Assembly: GCA_964429005.1 (NCBI GenBank)
Contig: CAYSAJ010000032.1
Span: forward strand, 1 to 16,878
Source: JACRBE01 sp964429005
GTDB lineage: Bacteria; Chlamydiota; Chlamydiia; Chlamydiales; JACRBE01
DNA: 16,878 nucleotides
Direction of reading: 5' to 3'
The translations under genes and the position numbers were made by a program. The notes beneath the pieces are model-generated. The model had not been told where the DNA came from. It made no database searches and saw only the letters and a program-made list of their open reading frames with translations. This document shows positions 7,987-14,675 of the stretch, in pieces. Position 1 is the first letter of the stretch. The number at the start of each line of letters is the position of its first letter.

Positions 7987-8859
7987 ATGAAATGTAATTG
8001 GTCTGATTATAACAAATCTCTCATAAATCGTGGAAGCATCAATTTTTGGTTCTCTCCTGAATCTTGCAAAAAATGGAAGGCAAACCGCACCAAAAAAGCA
8101 GGAAGGCCATATGTGTTTTCAGATGAATGGATAGAGGCTCTATCGATTTTGCGGTTTGTTTTCCATTTACCTCTTCGCCAGCTTCAGGGGTTTGCTGTCT
8201 CTCTTTTACAAATGCAGAAACTTTCGATCCCTGTACCTCACTACTCTTGCATTTGTAAAAGAGGAAAGAAAATCCCGGCGTCGTTAAAGAAAAAGAAGGT
8301 AACTGACATCGTTTTTGATACGTCGGGCGTGAGGATTTTTGAAGCAGGAGAATGGAAGAAAGAGAAGTATGGAGGTCATCGCAAATGGAGAAAACTCCAT
8401 GTAGCGATAGATCTCCATACAAAAGAGATCGTCTACGCCAAGCTCACTTCAGCCTCTACCCATGATTTAGACAACATCGATGATGTGCTTAAAGTGACGA
8501 ATAAGCGGAAGGGAAAAGTGCTCATTGACGGGATAGCAGACCAACACGCGCTGTATGAAAAATGTCAAAAGCATAATAAGCACCTCTTGACGCCTCCGAG
8601 GGAAGGAGCCAGCTTGAGGACAGGATGTGAAAGTAGGCAAGAAGCTGTGAAGACCATCAAGGTTCTCGGAGGGGACCAAGAGGCTAGGAAAATCTGGTCC
8701 AAGCTCACAGGATACAATCAAAGAGCGCAGATAGAAACCCTGTTTTCGAGGTGGAAAAGAAACCTTGGAGAAAGCCTGAAATCGAAGTTAGAAACGAGCT
8801 GTTTCCATGAGGTTTACGTTAAGTCTCTCATCATGAATCGAATGCTTAAATGTAGCTAA
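7987..8859 (+). CDS. IS5-family (IS903 subgroup) DDE transposase
   Basis: A full-length protein of 290 residues. The N-terminal part (WSDYNKSLINRGSINFWFS, then GRPYVFSDEWIEALSILRFVF and LRQLQGF) follows IS903-type transposases step by step. The DDE catalytic triad is visible: Asp111 in VFDTSG, Asp181 in LIDG and Glu250 in AQIETLFSRWKR. Between them lies the typical EAGEWKKEKYGGHRKWRKLH (119-138) and a strand with AIDLHTKEIVYAKLT. The frame is intact and all three carboxylates are present, so the element may still be active. It is the only long frame in the IS. No programmed frameshift is needed, as expected for this subgroup. Confidence 0.95.
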   Translation: MKCNWSDYNKSLINRGSINFWFSPESCKKWKANRTKKAGRPYVFSDEWIEALSILRFVFHLPLRQLQGFAVSLLQMQKLSIPVPHYSCICKRGKKIPASLKKKKVTDIVFDTSGVRIFEAGEWKKEKYGGHRKWRKLHVAIDLHTKEIVYAKLTSASTHDLDNIDDVLKVTNKRKGKVLIDGIADQHALYEKCQKHNKHLLTPPREGASLRTGCESRQEAVKTIKVLGGDQEARKIWSKLTGYNQRAQIETLFSRWKRNLGESLKSKLETSCFHEVYVKSLIMNRMLKCS

Positions 8860-8883
8860 CAAGGTGAATTGATTAAAGAAGAG

Positions 8884-8913
8884 GAGTTTTTAGTCCAAAA
8901 TGGCTAAAAACTC
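8884..8913. repeat. Subterminal inverted repeat in the IS right end
   Basis: GAGTTTTTAG (8884-8893) and CTAAAAACTC (8904-8913) are perfect complements, with a short inner CCA/TGG pair. It lies downstream of the transposase but is followed by an A-run instead of a T-run, so it is a poor plus-strand terminator. The left arm of the same structure is seen in the second IS copy at the right edge of the window. Confidence 0.7.
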
Positions 8914-8936
8914 AAAAAAAGGGACTTTATCTTGAG

Positions 8937-8951
8937 TTAGGAAACAGAGCC
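8937..8951 (-). repeat. Right terminal inverted repeat of the IS
   Basis: TTAGGAAACAGAGCC, the exact reverse complement of the left end. The same 15 bases, together with most of the next 38, reappear at 16825-16878. Confidence 0.95.
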
Positions 8952-8960
8952 GATCTTTTT
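8952..8960. repeat. Target-site duplication, right copy
   Basis: GATCTTTTT, identical to 7854-7862. Removing the IS and one copy restores a continuous intergenic sequence. Confidence 0.92.
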
Positions 8961-8979
8961 TAACAGCAGATTAGAAAGA

Positions 8980-10395
8980 CTAATAATTGATGGTGATATC
9001 ATAATTCGTTTCTAAAAAATTCGTTTGGGTAGGGGTAAGGGTATCTCCAAAAAAGAAATAGGCTTTTCCCACATAGTCATTAGATGATTGATAGAAATTC
9101 ACCGGATTATAAGAGATCCTCTCCGTGATAATCACTTGAGTGGTGCCGCTCGAAATCAGATCGGCAATATTGTAGGCATTGATCTGAAATAAAGGATAAG
9201 GATTGTCAGATACATAAGGATAATCTGGCGCAGAAAATGGAGGGAGATCTGGGCTTGTAATAATCAGTCCATCTGGGATGATTGCTAAGCTTTGAGCGTT
9301 GTAAATCTGCACGTTTGAAGTGAGGCCACTTCCCATCGTATTTTGGTTAATGGATAAGATGTATAAATAGGTGCCGCTCACTGTATTGAGATCAATAAAG
9401 GCATTAGTATAGACGGGTATCCCTTGTGAATTAAAGTAATTTTCTCCGGTATTATTCGCTTGCATCTGCGCAGGGGGATTAACCGTGATCGCTTTGTAGA
9501 AATTGTTAAATGCGTAGTCTGTAGAATAGATGTTTGATAAATATTTTAAGCACTGAAAAGTCGTGTATCCTTGGCCATCGAGATAAGATACGATATCACC
9601 GAAATCTTCAATATTTGTCTCATACTGCGGGGTGTCTTCAGGAAGTAACTCAGGAGGAAAAGAAGCAATAATCTGAGCAGCGTCATAGTAGTCAGAGCCA
9701 CCAAAAGCCTGAGGTTCTGTTGCCTTCAAAAAATCTACTTTAACAAAGTTATTGATAGAGGATTGTGGTTGGCCATTGATCGTTCCTACACGAAATAGGA
9801 TCTGAAAGGTAGTTGCATCCAGATATTCTTCTGGCATGCCAGAAATGATGTATCCCAAGCCTTCATATTCGCTAGCTATCGTCGCGTTAGGAGTGATACA
9901 AATTTTTATCTTTTGACCAGGAGTATTAAAAAGCTCAAAAAATTGGATGGTGATGTTCTCACTAGCATATACGGAGGTTTCGACGCCACCTGATCTATAG
10001 AAATAGAAGTAGGGAGTAATGTTGAACAAAGAGTGTGTATCTAGCCATGTATTGTCCGGAACAGTCACCTCGATAAGAATGGCATCATTTTTATTCATTA
10101 CAATTTGAGGAAGACTGTCTTCAAAAGTTGTAATCTTGTGGGGGAAAACAGGGACAAGATAATCCACTGTCGAGTTAGCGCCATACTGATCAAGTTGCAA
10201 GCCAAAAAAGTCTGCTATATGAACAAAATTATCGAGGTTATAGATCGCACCGCGCACTTCACGATAAGCTGGAGCTGCAGAAGATAATATAGAATGGGGG
10301 CGGTGGATAAGGGGTTTGTCAGAAGAGCTATTGAGGGCTAAAGCAGAGAAGTTATAGAGCACAAAAATTACACTGAAAATACATTTGTTATGCAT
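8980..10395 (-). CDS. Exported protein of unknown function, 471 residues
   Basis: The start ATG (complement of 10393-10395) follows GGGGT at 10400-10404. The first 21 residues (MHNKCIFSVIFVLYNFSALA, then L) form a Sec signal peptide. The mature protein is acidic, rich in Tyr, Asn, Pro and Phe, and looks mainly beta-sheet. It has only two cysteines after the signal peptide (ICIT and QCLKYL contexts) and no membrane helix. The C terminus, NYDITINY, ends in an aromatic residue but shows no clear barrel strand pattern. I do not recognise the family. It is transcribed divergently from a MOMP-like porin across a 110-bp shared promoter region, so a surface or periplasmic role alongside the porin is possible. 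The IS lies 28 bp downstream of its stop and probably separates it from its original terminator. Confidence 0.82.
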   Translation of the reverse strand: MHNKCIFSVIFVLYNFSALALNSSSDKPLIHRPHSILSSAAPAYREVRGAIYNLDNFVHIADFFGLQLDQYGANSTVDYLVPVFPHKITTFEDSLPQIVMNKNDAILIEVTVPDNTWLDTHSLFNITPYFYFYRSGGVETSVYASENITIQFFELFNTPGQKIKICITPNATIASEYEGLGYIISGMPEEYLDATTFQILFRVGTINGQPQSSINNFVKVDFLKATEPQAFGGSDYYDAAQIIASFPPELLPEDTPQYETNIEDFGDIVSYLDGQGYTTFQCLKYLSNIYSTDYAFNNFYKAITVNPPAQMQANNTGENYFNSQGIPVYTNAFIDLNTVSGTYLYILSINQNTMGSGLTSNVQIYNAQSLAIIPDGLIITSPDLPPFSAPDYPYVSDNPYPLFQINAYNIADLISSGTTQVIITERISYNPVNFYQSSNDYVGKAYFFFGDTLTPTQTNFLETNYDITINY

Positions 10396-10418
10396 ATTAA
10401 CCCCATAGGTGTTGGCCG

Positions 10419-10424
10419 ATTATA
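10419..10424 (-). promoter_or_regulatory. Minus-strand -10 box of the divergent promoter region
   Basis: Read on the minus strand this is a perfect TATAAT, placed to give a leader of about 17 nt before the exported-protein start. No good -35 hexamer stands 17 bp upstream; the region there is a T-run. Confidence 0.45.
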
Positions 10425-10428
10425 ATCA

Positions 10429-10457
10429 TTGCTCAAAAAAAAACCATTACATATTGT
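10429..10457 (+). promoter_or_regulatory. Candidate promoter of the second MOMP-like gene
   Basis: TTGCTC (10429-10434) and TATTGT (10452-10457) are 17 bp apart, upstream of the ATG at 10506. It interleaves with the minus-strand promoter, so the two divergent genes may compete for RNA polymerase or share control. The hexamers match the consensus only partly. Confidence 0.4.
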
Positions 10458-10505
10458 AAGCATCATACCATCTAATTTTTCTCTTATAAAAAACGAGATT
10501 CTGCT

Positions 10506-11558
10506 ATGAAACAAATCCCGATCGCTGTTGCGATGATGTCTACAACACTCTGTTTATTTGCAAATAGTGAAGGCTCTAATTCATCTACTAGTTGCAGTAA
10601 TATTCAGTATTGGGTGGATGGCTCGTTTACCTATTGGTATTCGAAGGAAGATGGCCTTAATGTTGCCGAAAGTGCACAGGTGGACGATTCAGGAACTACG
10701 ATCTTTGCAAGCTCTCCTAAGGTCTTTCAGCAAAATTTCGGATATCGTCCAGGATTTAAGGTGGGAATAGGGCTCTCTTTTGCAGAGGATTGGAAAGTGC
10801 ATGGAGAGTATACCTATTATCGAGCAAAGAATCACACCAGTCAGGGTGCTCCAGCAGGCTCTGCAGGAGTCGGCGTATGGAGCACAGACAATTGGTATCT
10901 CCAAGAGACTTTCTTTTCGAATCAATCTTTAACTGGTACTTCACTTTCTTCTACATGGAAGATCTCAATGGATATGGTTGATTTTCTTCTATCTCCGATG
11001 CTTAAAAAAGAGCCAGGTTTTTCCTACGCTGGATTTATTGGTTTACGAACTGTTTGGATTCGACAAAAGATGAATCTTAAGTTAAATGTAGCTGCAGCAT
11101 CTTTCGGCGGAAGCTCTTTTTTAGGTCCACAGCCTGTTGCTTCTGAAAACCAATCTCATGCCTGGGGAATCGGCCCTCGTCTTGGCATGGATGGAAGATA
11201 CAATCTTCCACTAGGTTTGAGTATCGATGGAAGCTTCGGAGCGACCCTTTTCTTTTCTCGTTTTACGAATGTAAGACATAGTGAAGGGGCAGCTGCTACT
11301 TACTATGCGGCGCCTGCATCTTTGCAAATGGATTACAATAGCGTTCGCCCTGAGCTTGATTTGGGCTTTGGGTTGGGTTGGCAGATGGATATTGGAACTT
11401 GTCAGCATATTGAAGTGCTAGCTAGTTATGATTTTTCTTACTTCTGGGGGCAGAATATGATGCGTTCCCTTGTGGATCAATACGCTGCAGGAGTTTCATC
11501 AGGAAACTTGGATCTCTATTTTCAGGGGTTGACCCTCAAACTATCCTATGGTTTTTAG
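10506..11558 (+). CDS. MOMP-like outer-membrane beta-barrel protein (Lpg1974 type), second paralogue
   Basis: A protein of 350 residues with a signal peptide (1-19, MKQIPIAVAMMSTTLCLFA) and a beta-barrel pattern ending in a C-terminal phenylalanine (LKLSYGF). It shares with the porin at 3447-4520 the blocks GSFTYW (39-44), RPGFKVGIG (81-89), WKISMDMVDFLLSP, GLRTVWIRQKMNLKL, WGIGPRLG, ELDLGFGLGW, FWGQNMMRS and the final YFQGLTLKLSYGF. Overall identity looks modest, as for an expanded and diversified porin family. Only two cysteines are present (residue 30 and the C in DIGTCQH, besides one in the signal peptide), fewer than in the first porin. No strong Shine-Dalgarno sequence precedes the ATG. 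Its stop overlaps the convergent RNA methyltransferase by 4 bp. Confidence 0.88.
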   Translation: MKQIPIAVAMMSTTLCLFANSEGSNSSTSCSNIQYWVDGSFTYWYSKEDGLNVAESAQVDDSGTTIFASSPKVFQQNFGYRPGFKVGIGLSFAEDWKVHGEYTYYRAKNHTSQGAPAGSAGVGVWSTDNWYLQETFFSNQSLTGTSLSSTWKISMDMVDFLLSPMLKKEPGFSYAGFIGLRTVWIRQKMNLKLNVAAASFGGSSFLGPQPVASENQSHAWGIGPRLGMDGRYNLPLGLSIDGSFGATLFFSRFTNVRHSEGAAATYYAAPASLQMDYNSVRPELDLGFGLGWQMDIGTCQHIEVLASYDFSYFWGQNMMRSLVDQYAAGVSSGNLDLYFQGLTLKLSYGF

Positions 11559-12286
11559 GGATTTATCCTTATTAACTTGCTATATTCATGTAGGATGATC
11601 CCAGAAGCGACGGCAACATTGAGACTATCTACCTCTAAGTCAATTGGAATTTTAACATGCATAGATACAGACTCAAGAATGCTTTGATCAATCCCTGTTG
11701 ATTCCCTTCCAAAAATAAAATAGGGATCTTTTGGAAGTATGGCCTCATCAAGTGGAATAGACTGATCACTTAAAGATGTTGCGATAGCTGCCTTATTTTT
11801 TAAGATGGAAGGAAGATCATCTGTAATGTGAATTTTCATTTTAAAAATTGTGCCACGAGAGACTTTGATCGTTCTTCTGAGATATGGTGGAGAGGTATAA
11901 CTATCTACAATCAAGTTTCTAATTCCAAATGCAACGGCATTACGAATGATCGCTCCTATATTTTCTGCATCAACGACTCCATTGAGAACTAAAGCGGCTC
12001 CCTCCATTTCTTCTATGGGAACATTTGGGGGTTTAACTCCAACGGCCATGATCCCCTGGTGCATTTTATACCCTGTAATTTTTTTGAGCTCGTCTTGCGT
12101 TGCTACTTGAAGCTTGATGTCAGGCGGAATGAAGAACGTGTTTACATATTTTTCTTCCATAAGAACAGAAACAACTTGCAGATGGCTTCTAAAAAGGGCT
12201 TTGAGCACTTCTTCTCCTTCCGCAATAAAATGAGGGCCTAGATCACGTAAACTTGAATAAAGGGGATATGGGTCGTTTTTATCCAT
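11555..12286 (-). CDS. SpoU/TrmH-family RNA 2'-O-methyltransferase
   Basis: A protein of 243 residues from ATG (complement of 12284-12286). A TTG two codons upstream (12292) is a possible but less likely start, and neither has a good Shine-Dalgarno sequence. The N-terminal part (residues 15-90) resembles the SpoU substrate-binding domain, with KMHQGIMAVG. The SPOUT knot motifs are all present: motif 1 NIGAIIRNA (109-117, Arg115), motif 2 IFGRESTG (191-198, Glu195) and motif 3 IPIDLEVDSLNVAVA (213-227, Asn223). The enzyme methylates a ribose 2'-OH in rRNA or tRNA using SAM bound in the trefoil knot. Which RNA position it modifies cannot be read from the sequence. Remnants of two small genes lie immediately upstream on the same strand and may have shared its transcript. 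Confidence 0.88.
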   Translation of the reverse strand: MDKNDPYPLYSSLRDLGPHFIAEGEEVLKALFRSHLQVVSVLMEEKYVNTFFIPPDIKLQVATQDELKKITGYKMHQGIMAVGVKPPNVPIEEMEGAALVLNGVVDAENIGAIIRNAVAFGIRNLIVDSYTSPPYLRRTIKVSRGTIFKMKIHITDDLPSILKNKAAIATSLSDQSIPLDEAILPKDPYFIFGRESTGIDQSILESVSMHVKIPIDLEVDSLNVAVASGIILHEYSKLIRINP

Positions 12287-12294
12287 AAGCAACT

Positions 12295-12421
12295 TTAACC
12301 GATTTTTGCATAAAATTGATCAGAAGTATAACCACTTCCGAATTCTCCATCATAGCGAATACAACTGTAACCATTCCAGTGATTTTGCATGATTAATATA
12401 CTCTTCTAAAAAGGGTTCCAT
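12295..12421 (-). pseudogene. Frameshifted remnant of a small gene, just upstream of the RNA methyltransferase
   Basis: Read on the minus strand, an ATG at 12421 opens MEPFLEEYINHAKSLEWL and stops at 12350. In a second phase, from 12390 to a TAA at 12295-12297, the frame reads HWNGYSCIRYDGEFGSGY followed by TSDQFYAKIG. The composition of both parts is protein-like and they overlap, as if one gene had suffered a single frameshift. The start lies 2 bp past the stop of the upstream remnant, as in a tightly packed operon. The family is not recognised. The stop falls 9 nt before the ATG of the RNA methyltransferase. Confidence 0.45.
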
Positions 12422-12422
12422 C

Positions 12423-12649
12423 TCATAGTTTACCCTCTTTTACTTTTTGAATTACCTCATATGTGGCCCATCCAACCGCAGCGAAAGTGGCGGTGCCTGC
12501 AGCTGCGGTCCCCCCATATTAGAGAGGTAACGACTGCTCCGGCTCCCCAAGACAAATTCAAGGGGGGAATGGCTAATGCGAACTTTCCATCAGAACTTTT
12601 AATGGGAAAATATAAGCTTTCCCCTTAGCATACTACCAGCATTTTTTAG
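12423..12649 (-). pseudogene. Twice-frameshifted remnant of a small chlamydia-type gene
   Basis: On the minus strand three phases join into one plausible protein: LKNAGSMLRGKLIF, then PIKSSDGKFALAIPPLNLSW and GAGAVVTSLIWG, then TAAAGTATFAAVGWATYEV and IQKVKEGKL with a TGA at 12423-12425. The phase changes fall at a T4 run near 12606 and at a G6 run (12511-12516), so both could be real decay or sequencing error at homopolymers. The Ala/Gly-rich hydrophobic tail suggests a membrane-associated protein. The 5' part would run into the region occupied by the BPL_N gene on the other strand, so the gene is also truncated. Confidence 0.5.
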
Positions 12650-12658
12650 AGGTATGAA

Positions 12659-13498
12659 GTGGGAATAAAGCTTTTTAATCGTCTTGTAATCTTTAGTCTT
12701 TTTATCTTTGTTGCTTGGCAGAAAACTAACACTCCCGAGGAAAAGACCGTGTTTATCTACAACGGTCCTGGTGTTTCTCAAGAAAGCCTTAAACATACTA
12801 CAGCTGCAGTCAGAAAGGTATTACCGAATCATCCTATGGAATACATCGGTCCTTGCCGGGTGATTAACGACTCCTGGGAAGAAAAAGCTGCTTTGTTTAT
12901 CCTTCCTGGAGGTGCTGATATTCCCTATATGAAGGAATTAAACGGTCCCGGTAATCAAAAAATTAAGAGCTACGTTGCAAATGGTGGGGCTTTTTTAGGA
13001 ATTTGTGCAGGGAGTTATTATGCAGGTGGGTTCGTTGATTTTGCCAAAAATACATTCCTTGAAGTCCAAGGCAAGCGAGAACTTGCGTTTTTCCCAGGTG
13101 TAGTCAAAGGGCCTGTTCTTTCTGAGTATGATTACCTGTCTCAAAAAGGAGCCCGAGCGGCCCGCCTAACGTGGGTTGATTTAAACGCTTTTGAAAAAGA
13201 TGAGCAGTTTACCGTCTTTTACAATGGAGGTGGATACTTTGAAGATGCCACTAATTTCCCTAACACCTCTGTTCTTGCTTACTACGACAAGGAAAAAAAA
13301 TTGCCAGCCATCATTGAATGTAGAATCGGAAAGGGAATTGTGATTTTGAGTGGGGCTCATTTTGAATATGACCCAGCCCTCCTAAACTCAAAGGATATGT
13401 ATTTAAAAACAGTGATTCCTTTGATTGCTGAAGATGACCAGCATCGTGAGCTTTTGCTCAAACATTTGTTTCAGCGTCTTTTGCCAAAAGATGTCTAA
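12659..13498 (+). CDS. Membrane-anchored BPL_N-type (glutamine-amidotransferase-like) protein
   Basis: A protein of 279 residues starting at GTG (12659) with AGAGG 6 nt upstream; no ATG start exists in this frame. Residues 5-20 (LFNRLVIFSLFIFVAW) form a signal peptide or anchor. The rest is the biotin-protein-ligase N-terminal domain fold, a class I amidotransferase relative: ILPGGAD (81-87), nucleophile elbow GICAGSYY (114-121, Cys116), FYNGGGYF (187-194) and SGAHFE (231-236) with His234 and Glu236 completing a Cys-His-Glu triad. No ligase domain follows, so this is not a biotin ligase. The reaction is unknown. Its location outside the cytoplasm would exclude a simple role with a cytosolic biotin ligase. 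It ends with a 4-bp tail-to-tail overlap with the kinase remnant. Confidence 0.82.
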   Translation: MGIKLFNRLVIFSLFIFVAWQKTNTPEEKTVFIYNGPGVSQESLKHTTAAVRKVLPNHPMEYIGPCRVINDSWEEKAALFILPGGADIPYMKELNGPGNQKIKSYVANGGAFLGICAGSYYAGGFVDFAKNTFLEVQGKRELAFFPGVVKGPVLSEYDYLSQKGARAARLTWVDLNAFEKDEQFTVFYNGGGYFEDATNFPNTSVLAYYDKEKKLPAIIECRIGKGIVILSGAHFEYDPALLNSKDMYLKTVIPLIAEDDQHRELLLKHLFQRLLPKDV

Positions 13499-13953
13499 AT
13501 CTGACACATTTCCTTAATAAAAATATCGGCATCTTTTTGCTTTCTGAAGATAAGAAAATCAGTCTGAGGATATTTTTTTCTAAGCTCTTCGATTCGGGCT
13601 CTTTTTTCTTTATCAAACTTCCAAGTGTATTTTAACAGTTCCCAGTTGATAACTCGCAAGCCCCCAAAGTCTCTTTTGTAGTTAAACAACCTCTTGAAAA
13701 GCCTCCAGAAACAAACAACCCGAGAAAAGTGAAAATATATCAGAACGTCAGCCTTTGCGAATCTCATTTCAAAAGTTGAAAATGAACATCCCTCAACAAT
13801 CCAGGCTGTTTCCTCAAGCATAGCCTTTTGAATTGCTATGAATTCTTGTTTATCCCTTTTCTTCCCACCAGGCTCGAACATATGTCTATCCAGGTGGTGA
13901 ACTCGAATTTTTAAGATTTTACCAAGTTTAGAGGCAAATGTAGACTTTCCACA
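13495..13953 (-). pseudogene. FlaR-like P-loop kinase (DNA topology modulation protein type) without a start
   Basis: The 128 codons from the ATG at 13881 match the body of FlaR-type small kinases: WIVEGCSFSTFEMRFAKAD, then VLIYFHFSRVVCFWRLFKRL and the arginine-rich INWELLKYTWKFDKEKRAR region, ending in LIFRKQKDADIFIKEM. In the same phase the frame continues upstream without a stop through HHLDRHMFEPGG, FASKLGKILKIRV and CGKST (13953-13939), the Walker A motif. No ATG, GTG or TTG start is present upstream. The expected residues before it (GRIANATNN) are found one phase away, inside the next gene. One inserted base near 13953 would rejoin them. A protein started at 13881 would lack the nucleotide-binding loop, so the gene is very likely dead. 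Confidence 0.65.
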
Positions 13954-14390
13954 TTGTTGGTAGCATTTGCAATACGGCCAGGTTGTTTTATAAAATTCTT
14001 CATGGAGGATCCTAGTATGATCCTTTCTTGATGGCTGATTAAAACTATGGAACCATTCAACCTTTCTTTTACGCGCTGAAGCGTTACTTTTCTCATATTA
14101 TGTTTATGCCTTAATTCCCGTAAGTAAAAGATAAGGCCGGAGAAACAGCCTCCCAATCCTTGGTAAATATTTACCATAAGACCGCTTTTCCCCTCTAAGA
14201 GACCAATTTTTTCTATTATGGCAATCCAAAGTAGAGGGAAGAATACACAAAAAATTAAGAAAATATCCCGCATAAATCCCATTAAGAATTCCTTAGATAA
14301 AATAGGCGACGGTTCCCCGTGACCCAATAGAGTTGGAGAGTTTCGAACTTTTAGAAACGTGCCAATTTTGTCTATGATAGATTTAAGCAT
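13911..14390 (-). CDS. Small inner-membrane protein with two predicted helices; C terminus possibly fused to kinase remnant
   Basis: A protein of 159 residues. The start ATG (complement of 14388-14390) follows GAAGGAA, a strong Shine-Dalgarno sequence. Two hydrophobic segments are visible, about residues 40-62 (FMRDIFLIFCVFFPLLWIAI) and 72-92 (LMVNIYQGLGGCFSGLIFYL). Both are flanked by charged residues, including a basic stretch after the second (RELRHKHNMRKVTLQRVKER). The last 35 residues contain MKNFIKQPGRIANATNNV, which looks like the displaced N terminus of the adjacent FlaR-like kinase, followed by an unrelated tail (ESLHLPLNLVKS). The true end of the membrane protein may therefore be earlier. 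The family is not recognised. Confidence 0.55.
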   Translation of the reverse strand: MLKSIIDKIGTFLKVRNSPTLLGHGEPSPILSKEFLMGFMRDIFLIFCVFFPLLWIAIIEKIGLLEGKSGLMVNIYQGLGGCFSGLIFYLRELRHKHNMRKVTLQRVKERLNGSIVLISHQERIILGSSMKNFIKQPGRIANATNNVESLHLPLNLVKS

Positions 14391-14437
14391 AAATTCCTTC
14401 GTTTGAAGCCAGGATTGTAGAAGGAAAGAGCGAAAAA

Positions 14438-14560
14438 TTAAATAGTTTGTACAGCAGTTTCATCCAGCCTAGTCCTTAAATGAGCTTTACCCAGCCTATT
14501 TTTTTGCATAGATTTCGCTTTGTAGGTCTTTAAAAACAAAAGACTTCAGCCGTTAAGCTG
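14438..14560 (-). pseudogene. Short frameshifted gene remnant
   Basis: On the minus strand RLKSFVFKDLQSEIYAKK runs into a stop at an A7 run. The next phase continues NRLGKAHLRTRLDETAVQTI to a TAA at 14438-14440. Joined, this is a plausible C-terminal piece of a basic protein, but the family is not recognised and the piece is short. Confidence 0.3.
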
Positions 14561-14576
14561 AAACCTTAAAATTGAT

Positions 14577-14642
14577 TGGAGGTGGGGAGACGAACTCAGA
14601 ACTTTTGACTGGAAGCGGTTGTCATCTTCAGCTATGCTTACC
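14577..14642 (-). other. Degraded tmRNA (ssrA) 3' end, possible old attachment site
   Basis: Read on the minus strand from 14642, the sequence has GGTAAGCAT, then GTCAAAAG and GAGTTCG, and ends CTCCCCACCTCCA (14589-14577). This is the order of landmarks at the 3' end of bacterial tmRNA: AAGCATGTAG, then the T-arm with GTTCG, then the acceptor strand ending CACCTCCA. The T-stem no longer pairs properly and the 5' half of tmRNA is absent, so it is not a working RNA. Such partial copies are left when elements integrate at the 3' end of ssrA. Comparison was from memory only. Confidence 0.42.
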
Positions 14643-14675
14643 TCAAAATTTTATCAAGATGTGAGGTATTAAAAC

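Larger units (their letters stand above)
7863..8951 (+). mobile_element. Complete IS5-family insertion sequence (IS903-like), 1089 bp
   Basis: The element is bounded by 15-bp perfect inverted repeats, GGCTCTGTTTCCTAA at 7863-7877 and its complement at 8937-8951. It is flanked by a 9-bp direct repeat and carries one transposase gene. The GGCTCTGTT end resembles the GGCTTTGTT ends known for IS903. Matching target duplications show a simple insertion and no later rearrangement between its ends. It lies between two genes on the minus strand, 28 bp past the stop of the 471-residue exported protein, and interrupts no frame. The right end of a second copy lies at 16825-16878 in the opposite orientation. 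Confidence 0.95.

Noticed and set aside
8039..8721. Minus-strand frames inside the IS (8039-8422 and 8467-8721)
   Set aside because: They are antisense to the intact transposase and lack starts with ribosome binding sites.
12599..12796. A 65-codon minus-strand frame opposite the BPL_N gene
   Set aside because: Most of it is antisense to a well-supported gene. Only its last 14 or so residues (LKNAGSMLRGKLIF) belong to the gene remnant already listed.
12659..13498. A true biotin-protein ligase
   Set aside because: Only the N-terminal BPL_N amidotransferase-like domain is present; the ligase catalytic domain with its GRGRxG-type motif is absent.
14531..14563. Hairpin TTCAGC/GCTGAA as a terminator
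   Set aside because: The stem is only 6 bp and no intact minus-strand gene lies upstream of its T-run.
14577..14642. A functional tRNA or tmRNA gene
   Set aside because: The T-stem does not pair, no acceptor 5' strand or anticodon arm is present, and the 5' half of tmRNA is missing.
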